Positions 1 through 6,792 of a stretch of DNA of 20,074 nt are shown piece by piece. The DNA is from CAYGZQ01 sp964354375 [NCBI: uncultured Planctomycetota bacterium] (GTDB taxonomy: Bacteria > JAJVIF01 > JAPKYR01), in assembly GCA_964354375.1 (NCBI GenBank), contig CAYGZQ010000021.1, positions 1-20,074 on the forward strand, read 5' to 3'. The translations under genes and the position numbers were made by a program. The notes beneath the pieces were generated by a model. The model did not search any database, was not told the origin of the DNA, and saw only the letters and a list, made by a program, of their open reading frames with translations. Each line of letters begins with the position of its first letter. The first letter of the stretch is position 1.

Positions 1-11
1 GGGCATATCAG

Positions 12-153
12 GCGTGGCACCCTCAGGCGAGTCTTCGAGCCTGGGGGTGCTGAGCGGACGACCTGAATGCCGCATGAATAAAGGGATTAATAGATCGAGC
101 ACCCCCAGGCAGAAAGCCTGCTTACGCAGCCTTTCTGCCTGAGGGTGCCACGC
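12..153. repeat. Pair of palindromic intergenic repeats, arranged as an inverted pair
   Basis: This intergenic stretch folds into two adjacent hairpins built from related sequence. The first pairs 17-28 with 39-50 (12 bp with one G-T pair). The second pairs 99-121 with 126-148 around a TTAC loop, with two mismatches. The outer arms 12-28 and 137-153 are also perfect 17-bp inverted copies, and 39-51 matches 98-110 in inverted orientation. All stems share the core GCACCCTCAGGC or the variant GCACCCCCAGGC. This looks like a REP/BIME-type unit. No long T-tract follows either hairpin, so a terminator role is not supported. The outer boundary is uncertain because the window starts here. Confidence 0.7.
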
Positions 154-195
154 GATTCAGCATCGAAATAGGTTTTTCAACAGCCACATCTTGCA

Positions 196-247
196 CATGG
201 TTCTTATGGCGGACAGCAATCAAAGAACCATGCGCCGGAGGCGCATG
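196..247 (-). terminator. Possible terminator or competing hairpins after LP1
   Basis: Read on the minus strand just after the LP1 stop codon, 247-240 pairs with 236-229 in a perfect 8-bp stem (CATGCGCC) with a 3-nt loop, followed by GTTCTTTG. A second stem pairs 232-223 with 205-196 (10 bp, 17-nt loop). It shares 229-232 with the first stem, so the two cannot form fully together. The T-tract is poor, so intrinsic termination is only plausible. The rest of 154-254 holds nothing else I recognise. Confidence 0.4.
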
Positions 248-254
248 TTACTTC

Positions 255-2825
255 TCACCACGGAAGCTCGTCGGGGAAATAGACGCTCATGAAGTAACCG
301 TCGGTGTCGTTACCGTGCAGGACGATGAGGTAGTTTCCGTAGGTGGGATCGACATAGTCGCCGCACTCGACCCTCAGGCCCTTGCCGATGATCTCGTCGA
401 GGCCCAGTCCGCCGATGGAAGTGCCGGGCGAGGAGGTCACGCTGAAGCCTTTCAGCCTGGTGGTGCCGTCCGCGAGCTCGTCCAGCACAATGTAATGGTT
501 CAGTGAATCGCGAGTGAGGTCTTTCGGGCTGTAGAAGCCGCTGTCGCCAGCGGTCTGCGAGCCTGTGCCGAAATACGCGTTGTTGTAGATGATCCCGTTG
601 TCATTGAGACCGCTTGGACCCAGCTCCCATCTCGCGGCGTAATAGTCCGGGGTTTTCTCGAGCGCCCAGAAACGGATATCGTCCTTATCGACTTCCGTGC
701 CGACGACATAACCCGAGACGAGCTTGTCGTAACCGACTTGAACGCCCGACGCGTAGTAGAGTCTCCAGTAGTTGAGGGTCAGGTATGTCGAGCTCGCCGA
801 CGCCTTCGAGACGTAAGAGCGATAGCCGGGAACCGAATTGCCCCACATCTGTGCCAGGTCATTCGCATAGGGTCCGGAGTTACCCCAGGCAAGGACTTCC
901 TGAGACGGATACGACCAAGGCCATTCGGCTTTCGGTGAATGCCGGACCACCAGGTTTCCTGAGAGATCGACCGCATCGAGCCACGAGCGGTCGACCCAGG
1001 TGCCCGGATTCCAGGAGAAATCGACGCCCGCGTAGCCGTTGTCGGCGATCTCCACCCAGCCTCTATCGACATAGAACGTGTGTCCGGGCCACGGGTCCAT
1101 GTCCTCCCAATTGGTGTCATAGAATTCGGAATTGGGATTGGGGACCTGGTAGTAGTCGGCAACGAGATAGCGCCAGACCGTGACATCGCTGTAGAGAATA
1201 AGCACTCTTCCCGTCGTCGGGTCGATGGCGAGGTCCCACGGTTTCACGTCCTCCCTGAGCGGTATGTTCTTGGACGGAGAAGCCTTGATGTCGACGTCCA
1301 CGCAGCATTCCGACTGTCCGCTGGTGCCGGTAACCCTGACGCAAACCTGGTCCTGGTTGACGAAGTCGAAGAACTTGACGGGTTTCTCGTCGGTGCCGCC
1401 CTCGAAGGGATCGCCGAACGTGCCGTCATTGTCGAAGTCCCACTCGTAGGTCAGGCTTCCCCCAAGGGGATCGTACGAGCCCGATGCGTCGAAGATGAAA
1501 TCGGTGGCCCAGCCGACATAGGGCATCGCGGGAGAAGCAGGATCGACTGCGATGTCGCAGACGGGCTCGTTCCCCGGGGGCTGGTCGGATACATCGAGAT
1601 CGTACCGGAAAAACGCGGCGAGCGGATCGTCCCACGCGTCGTTGATAATGCCGTATTCGTTCGAATAGTCGACATCCGAGCACTCCGCTATGACCCACAT
1701 CTCATTGCCGTCGAGGTGCGCGACATTGTCGGCGGGAATCTCGACATGGTAGGTGGACCAACAGTCGCCCCCGTCGATGGGTGTCATCTCGGATGGGTCG
1801 AGTTGATAGGGAGCACTGAGGACGGTAGATTCGACGTAGACGGAATAGTCCTCCATGACGCCTGCAGAGATGGTGGAATCCCAGTCCCAGAGGCTGATGT
1901 CGAGCACGAGCATTCCTCCGTTCTGGGCTTCATCCACATAATAGACCGTGCTGGAATCATCGACTTTGCACGCGACAGCTTCGGGAGCGTTGGCCGGATG
2001 GTTCTCGGGCTCGGGTCCCTTCCAGTTCGCAACGACCGCATAGCCGTATCTGACGGCGGGACTCGGAGTTGGGAACCTCAGGTAGTAATTGCGATCGTTG
2101 GTGGCGCCGGAGGAAAAACGGCCGTCCTCGTCCGAATGAGTCAGGAACCAGCTCCAGAGGTCCTCGTTGGTGTCGAGTCCGTCGGCGAAGTACCTGTATG
2201 GGCACAATGTGGCGGTGCCCTTGTATCCCGGAGACGCGAGCTTGCCCGGGGTGTAGCCGAAGATCGGCATGGCAGGATTGCCGAACTCGGAGGCGTTGAA
2301 CCATCGCGTGTAACCGTCCGGGCCCCCAAACCCATCCACGGGGTCGGGGAACATGGTCTGATCGACGCCGCTCACGGGATAGATCAGCTCGGGATTGTAG
2401 CCCATCGTCGCCGAGCCGTTGCCCATGAAAACACCGCGGACATCGTACCCGTTGTATTGCTGCAGTCCCGGGAAAGGATGCGTCAGGATCACGTCGATGT
2501 CGACATCGATGTAGTCCGGCGTGACCGGGGTGCCGTTGATTTTGAATTTCAGGGAGAGCGGACTGGAGTTGAGAAACATGACGCAGTTCGCGGTGAACAT
2601 CGCGTTTCTGTTGAGGACCGCATTGGCCTTCTGGTTGGCTATGTCGACATAGACATCCCAGTAACCCCACAGATGAGTCGCCGCATCCTGCGACGAGTTC
2701 CGGGCGGCTGCGACAGGAGTTGCATTGTCCCCCGGAACCAGCGGGTCGACAGCGGATTTCGAGCAGCCGACAAACAGGACTGTACCCGCAAGAACAGCCA
2801 ACAGACCTGCGACAAGGCTTTTCAT
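255..2825 (-). CDS. Modular secreted lipoprotein LP1 with PKD domain and propeller-like C-terminus
   Basis: This is an uncharacterised envelope lipoprotein of 856 residues. I chose the ATG at 2825 because GGGGAGGT lies 5 nt upstream and translation then opens directly with a signal peptide (MKSLVAGLL...) ending in FVGC, with Cys21 as the probable lipidation site. A longer frame starting at 2852 would put extra residues before the signal. Residues 50-270 form module A, shared with LP2 and LP3: LWGYW at 52, HPFPG near 116, YDVRG near 127, DGYTRWFN near 170. Residues 280-412 form module B, including VYVES near 328. Residues 421-513 resemble a PKD domain (DASGSYDP, YEWDFDNDG). Residues 520-856 look like NHL or propeller blades (WDLAIDPTTGRV). 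The gene lies downstream of ribF on the same strand but has its own promoter. Function is unknown; adhesion or surface display is inference. Confidence 0.85.
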   Translation of the reverse strand: MKSLVAGLLAVLAGTVLFVGCSKSAVDPLVPGDNATPVAAARNSSQDAATHLWGYWDVYVDIANQKANAVLNRNAMFTANCVMFLNSSPLSLKFKINGTPVTPDYIDVDIDVILTHPFPGLQQYNGYDVRGVFMGNGSATMGYNPELIYPVSGVDQTMFPDPVDGFGGPDGYTRWFNASEFGNPAMPIFGYTPGKLASPGYKGTATLCPYRYFADGLDTNEDLWSWFLTHSDEDGRFSSGATNDRNYYLRFPTPSPAVRYGYAVVANWKGPEPENHPANAPEAVACKVDDSSTVYYVDEAQNGGMLVLDISLWDWDSTISAGVMEDYSVYVESTVLSAPYQLDPSEMTPIDGGDCWSTYHVEIPADNVAHLDGNEMWVIAECSDVDYSNEYGIINDAWDDPLAAFFRYDLDVSDQPPGNEPVCDIAVDPASPAMPYVGWATDFIFDASGSYDPLGGSLTYEWDFDNDGTFGDPFEGGTDEKPVKFFDFVNQDQVCVRVTGTSGQSECCVDVDIKASPSKNIPLREDVKPWDLAIDPTTGRVLILYSDVTVWRYLVADYYQVPNPNSEFYDTNWEDMDPWPGHTFYVDRGWVEIADNGYAGVDFSWNPGTWVDRSWLDAVDLSGNLVVRHSPKAEWPWSYPSQEVLAWGNSGPYANDLAQMWGNSVPGYRSYVSKASASSTYLTLNYWRLYYASGVQVGYDKLVSGYVVGTEVDKDDIRFWALEKTPDYYAARWELGPSGLNDNGIIYNNAYFGTGSQTAGDSGFYSPKDLTRDSLNHYIVLDELADGTTRLKGFSVTSSPGTSIGGLGLDEIIGKGLRVECGDYVDPTYGNYLIVLHGNDTDGYFMSVYFPDELPW

Positions 2826-2878
2826 TTCGGACCTCCCCGAGACTGCAAGCATGACCCCCTTAGATCAAGGGCGATGAA

Positions 2879-2907
2879 ATGATATAGCATGATCGGGGAC
2901 ATTGCAA
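2879..2907 (-). promoter_or_regulatory. Sigma-70-like promoter for LP1
   Basis: On the minus strand TTGCAA (2902-2907) is separated by 17 nt from TATCAT (2879-2884). The -10 matches the consensus at 5 of 6 positions and the -35 at 4 of 6. The expected start of transcription is about 45 nt upstream of the LP1 start codon. The same block contains ATGCTATATCAT (2879-2890), which recurs upstream of LP2. The 136-nt gap between ribF and LP1 shows no convincing terminator, so some read-through from the operon is possible. Confidence 0.55.
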
Positions 2908-2961
2908 GCGAAGCGGCGCATCCGCGCAGGACAGGCTTTTGTGAAAACGCCATTTCATGCG

Positions 2962-3960
2962 CTAGTTGGTCGACGGTTGGCGGCGCAATTCGAGAAGCTC
3001 CCTGGCCTTGTTGCAGTCTCGACCGATCTGCGCCCTCAATTCGTCGATCGAATCGAATCGCTGCTCCGGTCGGATGAAATCGGTGAACTCGACGGTGAAA
3101 ACCATATTCAGGGGAAACTCAGACAACTCAGCTATGCGAGGGGGAATCTTGTCAAGTATGTGCACCTCGAGGATGGGTTCGCGGCTGGGGGGATCGATGG
3201 TGGGCTGGAAACCGAAATTCGCGACGCCGTCCATGAACGAATGGGACCCGGATACTGCGTCAATTCTGAGTGCTTCAGAGCCAATTCGCACCGCATATAT
3301 CCCCGGCAGCAGCTTGACCTTCAGGTCCGGCCAGGGGAAATTGACGGTCGGGAAGCCGATTTCCCGCCCCAGGCCTCTGCCGCGGACCGGATGCACTCTC
3401 ACAGAATAAGGGCGTCCCAGCAGAGCGTTCGCGCGATCGACATCCCCGTCTCTCAGAAGCTCCCTGATTCTCGTCGCCTTCACTATCTCTCCGCCCTCGA
3501 CGAAAGGACTGACGATCTCAATCTTGACGCCGAGGTCTTTCCCTGCGCTGAGGAGATAGTCTGTGTCCCCCTGCCGGTCCTTGCCGAAATGGAAATCGTA
3601 GCCCGCCACAACGATCCGGGCTCGCCAACGCTCGAACAGCATAGAATGGAGAAAATCATGGGCCGACATGTCGATCAGAGGAGACTCGAATCGCGGGTGC
3701 AGAAGGACCTCCATGCCGATCCGCTCGAGTAACTCGACCTTCTCGTCATCGGTGGTGAGCTGGCCGAGACCGTTGGATCGGGGATAGGTGCTTTCCTGGA
3801 AGCTGAAGCAGACGGGCGTAAGCTTATGGGTGCGCGCGAGCTCGACGGCTCGAGCGAGGAGGGAGCGATGTCCGAGATGCACCCCGTCGAATCTACCCAG
3901 GGCGATCGTGCAGCCCGCTTGAGGGGCGGTCCACTCGTATATGTCGCGATATTCCTTCAT
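2962..3960 (-). CDS. ribF: Bifunctional riboflavin kinase / FAD synthetase RibF
   Basis: RibF phosphorylates riboflavin to FMN and then adenylylates FMN to FAD in the cytoplasm. The 332-residue length fits the family. The N-terminal FAD synthetase domain shows the nucleotidyltransferase motif GRFDGVHLGH at 22-31, the GYDFHFGKDRQGD block at 120-132 and a TRIRELL motif at 163. The C-terminal kinase domain starts at about 180 (LLGRPYSV) and carries GRGLGREIGFPTVN (194-207) and LLPGIYAV (217-224). Its start codon overlaps the truB stop as ATGA (4 nt), which implies translational coupling and makes this the last gene of the operon. The truB-ribF pairing is common in bacteria. Kinase-domain motifs are slightly variant (VANFGFQPTI where VxNxGxRPT is typical), but nothing indicates loss of function. 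Confidence 0.95.
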   Translation of the reverse strand: MKEYRDIYEWTAPQAGCTIALGRFDGVHLGHRSLLARAVELARTHKLTPVCFSFQESTYPRSNGLGQLTTDDEKVELLERIGMEVLLHPRFESPLIDMSAHDFLHSMLFERWRARIVVAGYDFHFGKDRQGDTDYLLSAGKDLGVKIEIVSPFVEGGEIVKATRIRELLRDGDVDRANALLGRPYSVRVHPVRGRGLGREIGFPTVNFPWPDLKVKLLPGIYAVRIGSEALRIDAVSGSHSFMDGVANFGFQPTIDPPSREPILEVHILDKIPPRIAELSEFPLNMVFTVEFTDFIRPEQRFDSIDELRAQIGRDCNKARELLELRRQPSTN

Positions 3961-4922
3961 TGCCGCAGCCAGGGCTTGAAGGGCACGATTTCGCCGGGAT
4001 TTTCAGTGACTCTCCCCAGCGCAAGGAATCCACCCTTCGAATCGACGAACCGCAAAACTTCCGACTCGACCGGCGAATCGGGGAAATCGCCCGCGATATC
4101 CTCTCGGGTGACGATTCCCCCATGAAGGAGCCTGGGGATTCGATCGTCGCGGATCATGCACGGTCTCAGGTGTTCAAGAATCTGATCCACCGGTCTGAGG
4201 TGATGCATCATGACCGTCGACCCGCCGACCTCAAACGCCTTCATGGGAATCGCCTCCTCGACGGGAAATCGTCCGGAAGCGATCCGCTCCAGGCCCAGAA
4301 GATGCCCGACAGTCCCTAGCGCCTTCGCGATGTCGCGACCCAGCGCCCTGATATATGTGCCCCCGGAAACCGTCGCGGTGAAATCGACCCAGTTCTCCGC
4401 AATTCCGGTGAACTCAAGAGAGTAAATCTCCACTTCCACAGGTTCGAGATCGATCGGAGCACCGGCTCTCGCAGCTCTGTAGCTTCGCTTTCCGTCCACT
4501 TGCTTCGCTGAGAAGGCAGGCGGAGCTTGTTCGATAATGCCGATGAACTTGCACGATATATCCGGCAGCCGATCCGGCCAATCAGGCGGTACGGGCGCGG
4601 ACGCGATAACGGTGCCGGTCGGATCGAGCGTGTCCGTCTCGTCTCCGAGCCACAGACGTGCGCGGTATTTCTTGGCGGACTCAAGCGCGAAACTCGCGTA
4701 GCGCGTAGCCTGGCCCAAAGCTATCAACAGGACACCCGACGCAAACGGGTCGAGCGTTCCAAGATGTCCGATCTTCCATTTTGCCCCAAGTCGGCAGGTC
4801 CGCTTCAGGAATCGAATGCAATCATAGGAGGTGGGACCGGGCGGCTTGTCGAACACAAGAAGTCCGTGCGGACGGACTTCCTGATCCGATGGTTCTGGGT
4901 GGATTTCGCAAGGCTCGGTCAT
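3957..4922 (-). CDS. truB: tRNA pseudouridine(55) synthase TruB
   Basis: TruB converts U55 in the T-loop of tRNAs to pseudouridine and also acts as a tRNA chaperone. The 321-residue protein begins its domain with GLLVFDKPPGPTSYD (20-34). The catalytic motif GHLGTLDPFASG follows at 52-63, with Asp58 as the expected nucleophile. Next come the conserved KKYRARLWLGDETDTLDPTG region near 85-104, and downstream GGTYIRALGRDIAKALG. The start lies 5 nt after the nrnA stop, with no clear ribosome binding site close by (GGAG is 17 nt upstream, inside nrnA). Translation is therefore probably coupled to nrnA. Its stop overlaps the ribF start. Confidence 0.96.
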   Translation of the reverse strand: MTEPCEIHPEPSDQEVRPHGLLVFDKPPGPTSYDCIRFLKRTCRLGAKWKIGHLGTLDPFASGVLLIALGQATRYASFALESAKKYRARLWLGDETDTLDPTGTVIASAPVPPDWPDRLPDISCKFIGIIEQAPPAFSAKQVDGKRSYRAARAGAPIDLEPVEVEIYSLEFTGIAENWVDFTATVSGGTYIRALGRDIAKALGTVGHLLGLERIASGRFPVEEAIPMKAFEVGGSTVMMHHLRPVDQILEHLRPCMIRDDRIPRLLHGGIVTREDIAGDFPDSPVESEVLRFVDSKGGFLALGRVTENPGEIVPFKPWLRQ

Positions 4923-4927
4923 GAACG

Positions 4928-5947
4928 CTAAGGCGTTTTCTCCAGGGCGCGGCCTGAGTTGACGGCCTCCTCGGCTTTCGAGACGAAGATGCGTATTGCG
5001 TCATTGAGCGGTGCGCCGATGCGGCAACCGGCAGCGCGAGGATGTCCGCCTCCGCCGAAAATCGCCATGAGGGCGCTCGCGTCTATGGGGGGATGCGCCC
5101 TGACGCTGATGCGGATGTCCCCGTAGGACACTTCCTTCAGGAAAGCAACGACGAGGAAATCTTTCAGTGTGCGGATGGTGTCGATGAAACCCTCTGTATC
5201 GTCGAGATTCGTGGCCGTGCTCGCGAGCATGTCCTGGTCGACCCAGAAGTAGCATCCCCTGTCGTCGAGGAACCGGGTCAGGGTCTGGAAGCTGAGGGCC
5301 TGCAGGTGAAAGCTGGCGAGGGTACGGTTGGCGTAGACGTTTCTGAATGCGGTTATCGGTCTGGCGCCGAGGGTGACAAACTCGGCGGCATACTTGAGCG
5401 ACCGCTCAGTGGTGTTCGAGAATGAGAAACGTCCCGTGTCCGTGTAGACCGAGACGAACAGGTTCTGAGCCATGTCCGGATCGATCGGGACCCCGAGGTC
5501 CCCAAGGATTTCGTAGACCATCTCGCCAACGGACGAATAGCCTGGGTCGACCCAGTTGATGGTGCCGAAAAGAGAGTTGGAGACGTGATGGTCGATGTTC
5601 GCCACTTCCAGGCCGTCATGCAGCCTGAACCAATGATCGAACGCCGCGCCCGTGCGTTCGAGGTCCCCTGAATCGACGATGAGCAGTACCGGATCGGACG
5701 CCTCGGATCCCAGGCGCTTAAGGGCGTCCGGCAGGCGCGTGTTTATATGATCCACGCCCGGCATCCATTCGTACATCTTTGGAATGGGTCCCTCTATGAA
5801 GGAGGCGGCGCTCTTTCTGAGCTTTCGAAGGCCCTCTGCGAGCGCGAGAACGCTTCCCATGTTGTCACCGTCGGGAAAGACATGGGTCGAGATAAGGAAA
5901 CGGTCACGGGCCCTTATGAAATCTGCAATCTTCGACGCTGATGACAT
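4928..5947 (-). CDS. nrnA: DHH/DHHA1 phosphoesterase, NrnA-like oligoribonuclease / pAp phosphatase
   Basis: NrnA-type enzymes degrade short RNA oligonucleotides and dephosphorylate 3'-phosphoadenosine 5'-phosphate, using divalent metals. The 339-residue protein has the metal-binding motif HVFPDGDNMGS at 22-32, an acidic VDSGD at 91-95, NIDHHVSN at 117-124 containing the DHH triad, and SVYTDTGRFSFSNT at 166-179. The C-terminal DHHA1 substrate-binding motif is GGGGHPRAAGC at 298-308. All signature residues appear intact. It sits between rbfA and truB, 18 nt after rbfA. A DHH protein is found at this position in a number of bacterial lineages but not in the Bacillus subtilis operon. Family membership is secure. 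The exact substrate (nanoRNA, pAp or c-di-AMP-derived pApA) is not determinable from sequence. Confidence 0.92.
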   Translation of the reverse strand: MSSASKIADFIRARDRFLISTHVFPDGDNMGSVLALAEGLRKLRKSAASFIEGPIPKMYEWMPGVDHINTRLPDALKRLGSEASDPVLLIVDSGDLERTGAAFDHWFRLHDGLEVANIDHHVSNSLFGTINWVDPGYSSVGEMVYEILGDLGVPIDPDMAQNLFVSVYTDTGRFSFSNTTERSLKYAAEFVTLGARPITAFRNVYANRTLASFHLQALSFQTLTRFLDDRGCYFWVDQDMLASTATNLDDTEGFIDTIRTLKDFLVVAFLKEVSYGDIRISVRAHPPIDASALMAIFGGGGHPRAAGCRIGAPLNDAIRIFVSKAEEAVNSGRALEKTP

Positions 5948-5965
5948 GAGCTGGAATCCGAGTTT

Positions 5966-6358
5966 CTATGAATCCTCGCCGGCATCCGATTCGTCCGGCT
6001 CCTCAGGGGGGATGTCGAGCATGTCGAGAATCCGGTCGATACGTGAGGCGTTCTCTATAGTGTGATCCTCGTGGAACGTGAAGACAGGAGTGCGCCTCAG
6101 GTCGCTGACGTTCATTATTTCCCTGCGGATCACCGGCTGGGCATCGTTGAGAGCCTCGACGATAACCGACACGTCGCTGCCCTCGCCGAAAACGCTGACC
6201 GCGACATGCGCGACGGAAAGGTCGCGGCTGACCTTGATCCCCGGGAAGGAGATGACCCTGTTCTGGAAGACAGGGTCCTTAAGTTCGCGGGAGACTATCC
6301 GAGCCAGTTCCTGCAGGAAGAAAGCCTCGATGCGTTTCAATCTGATTTCGTCCGGCAT
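5966..6358 (-). CDS. rbfA: 30S ribosome-binding factor RbfA
   Basis: RbfA binds immature 30S subunits and assists late 16S rRNA 5'-end maturation, especially in the cold. The 130-residue protein fits the family: RLKRIEAFFLQELARIVSRE (6-25), then the KH-like core with DPVF, VSRDLSVAHVAVSVFG near 43-58 and the helix ending with LRRTPVFTFHEDHTIENASR. The last 15 or so residues form an acidic tail (PPEEPDESDAGEDS). The start is preceded by GGGTGA at a normal spacing. It follows ylxP by 50 nt and precedes nrnA by 18 nt in the same orientation, as expected for the infB-rbfA block. Confidence 0.95.
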   Translation of the reverse strand: MPDEIRLKRIEAFFLQELARIVSRELKDPVFQNRVISFPGIKVSRDLSVAHVAVSVFGEGSDVSVIVEALNDAQPVIRREIMNVSDLRRTPVFTFHEDHTIENASRIDRILDMLDIPPEEPDESDAGEDS

Positions 6359-6408
6359 AAAAAATCACCCGGCCAGTACGCAAGAGCGGTCACAGGGGGT
6401 GAGGTTAA

Positions 6409-6690
6409 TCAAAACCACTCGATATCGCAAGCGGAGACCATCAGACCGTCCCCGTTGGCAAACAGTTCCTCGACCCTGGCAAGCACCTGCTCGATGATCA
6501 GTCGCTCGCCTGAGACCATTGCCACTGCGACGACCGCGTCCTGATGCGCGTCCTGCATACCGATCTCGGCTGCCGAGACGTTGAATTTCGAGCGCACTCT
6601 CTCGACGACACCTTTAAGGCGATGCCGCTTCTCCTTGAGCGTATCGCAGCCCGGCAAACGAAGTTCGAGAGTCATAAGACCCAGATTCAT
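6409..6690 (-). CDS. ylxP: DUF503 family protein, YlxP-like
   Basis: This 93-residue protein belongs to the small DUF503 family, whose Bacillus member YlxP is encoded between infB and rbfA exactly as here. Visible signatures are the N-terminal strand LGLMTLELRLPGC, the LKEKRHRLKGVVERVRSKFN segment at 18-37, and the following VSAAEIGMQDA, which matches the family pattern of RFNVSVAEV. The rest alternates strand and helix in a ferredoxin-like pattern. A GGAG ribosome binding site lies about 7 nt upstream of the ATG. The family function is not firmly established; a role in ribosome assembly is suggested by context only. The 102 nt separating it from infB contain a small GAACA/TGTTC hairpin and nothing stronger. 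Confidence 0.9.
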   Translation of the reverse strand: MNLGLMTLELRLPGCDTLKEKRHRLKGVVERVRSKFNVSAAEIGMQDAHQDAVVAVAMVSGERLIIEQVLARVEELFANGDGLMVSACDIEWF

Positions 6691-6792
6691 AGCAGGTCTC
6701 CGAGGATCGGGACGATATAACGGGAACAGGCTTGTTCGGGACCCCGGTGCCGCGGGTTCTAACTCAAAGACAAGGACGATACGCCGCGAGTT

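Noticed and set aside
1080-2882. 600-codon open frame on the plus strand opposite LP1
   Set aside because: It lies fully antisense to LP1, which has a signal peptide, ribosome binding site, promoter and paralogues. The antisense product shows no domain and is low-complexity, as expected for a GC-rich shadow frame.
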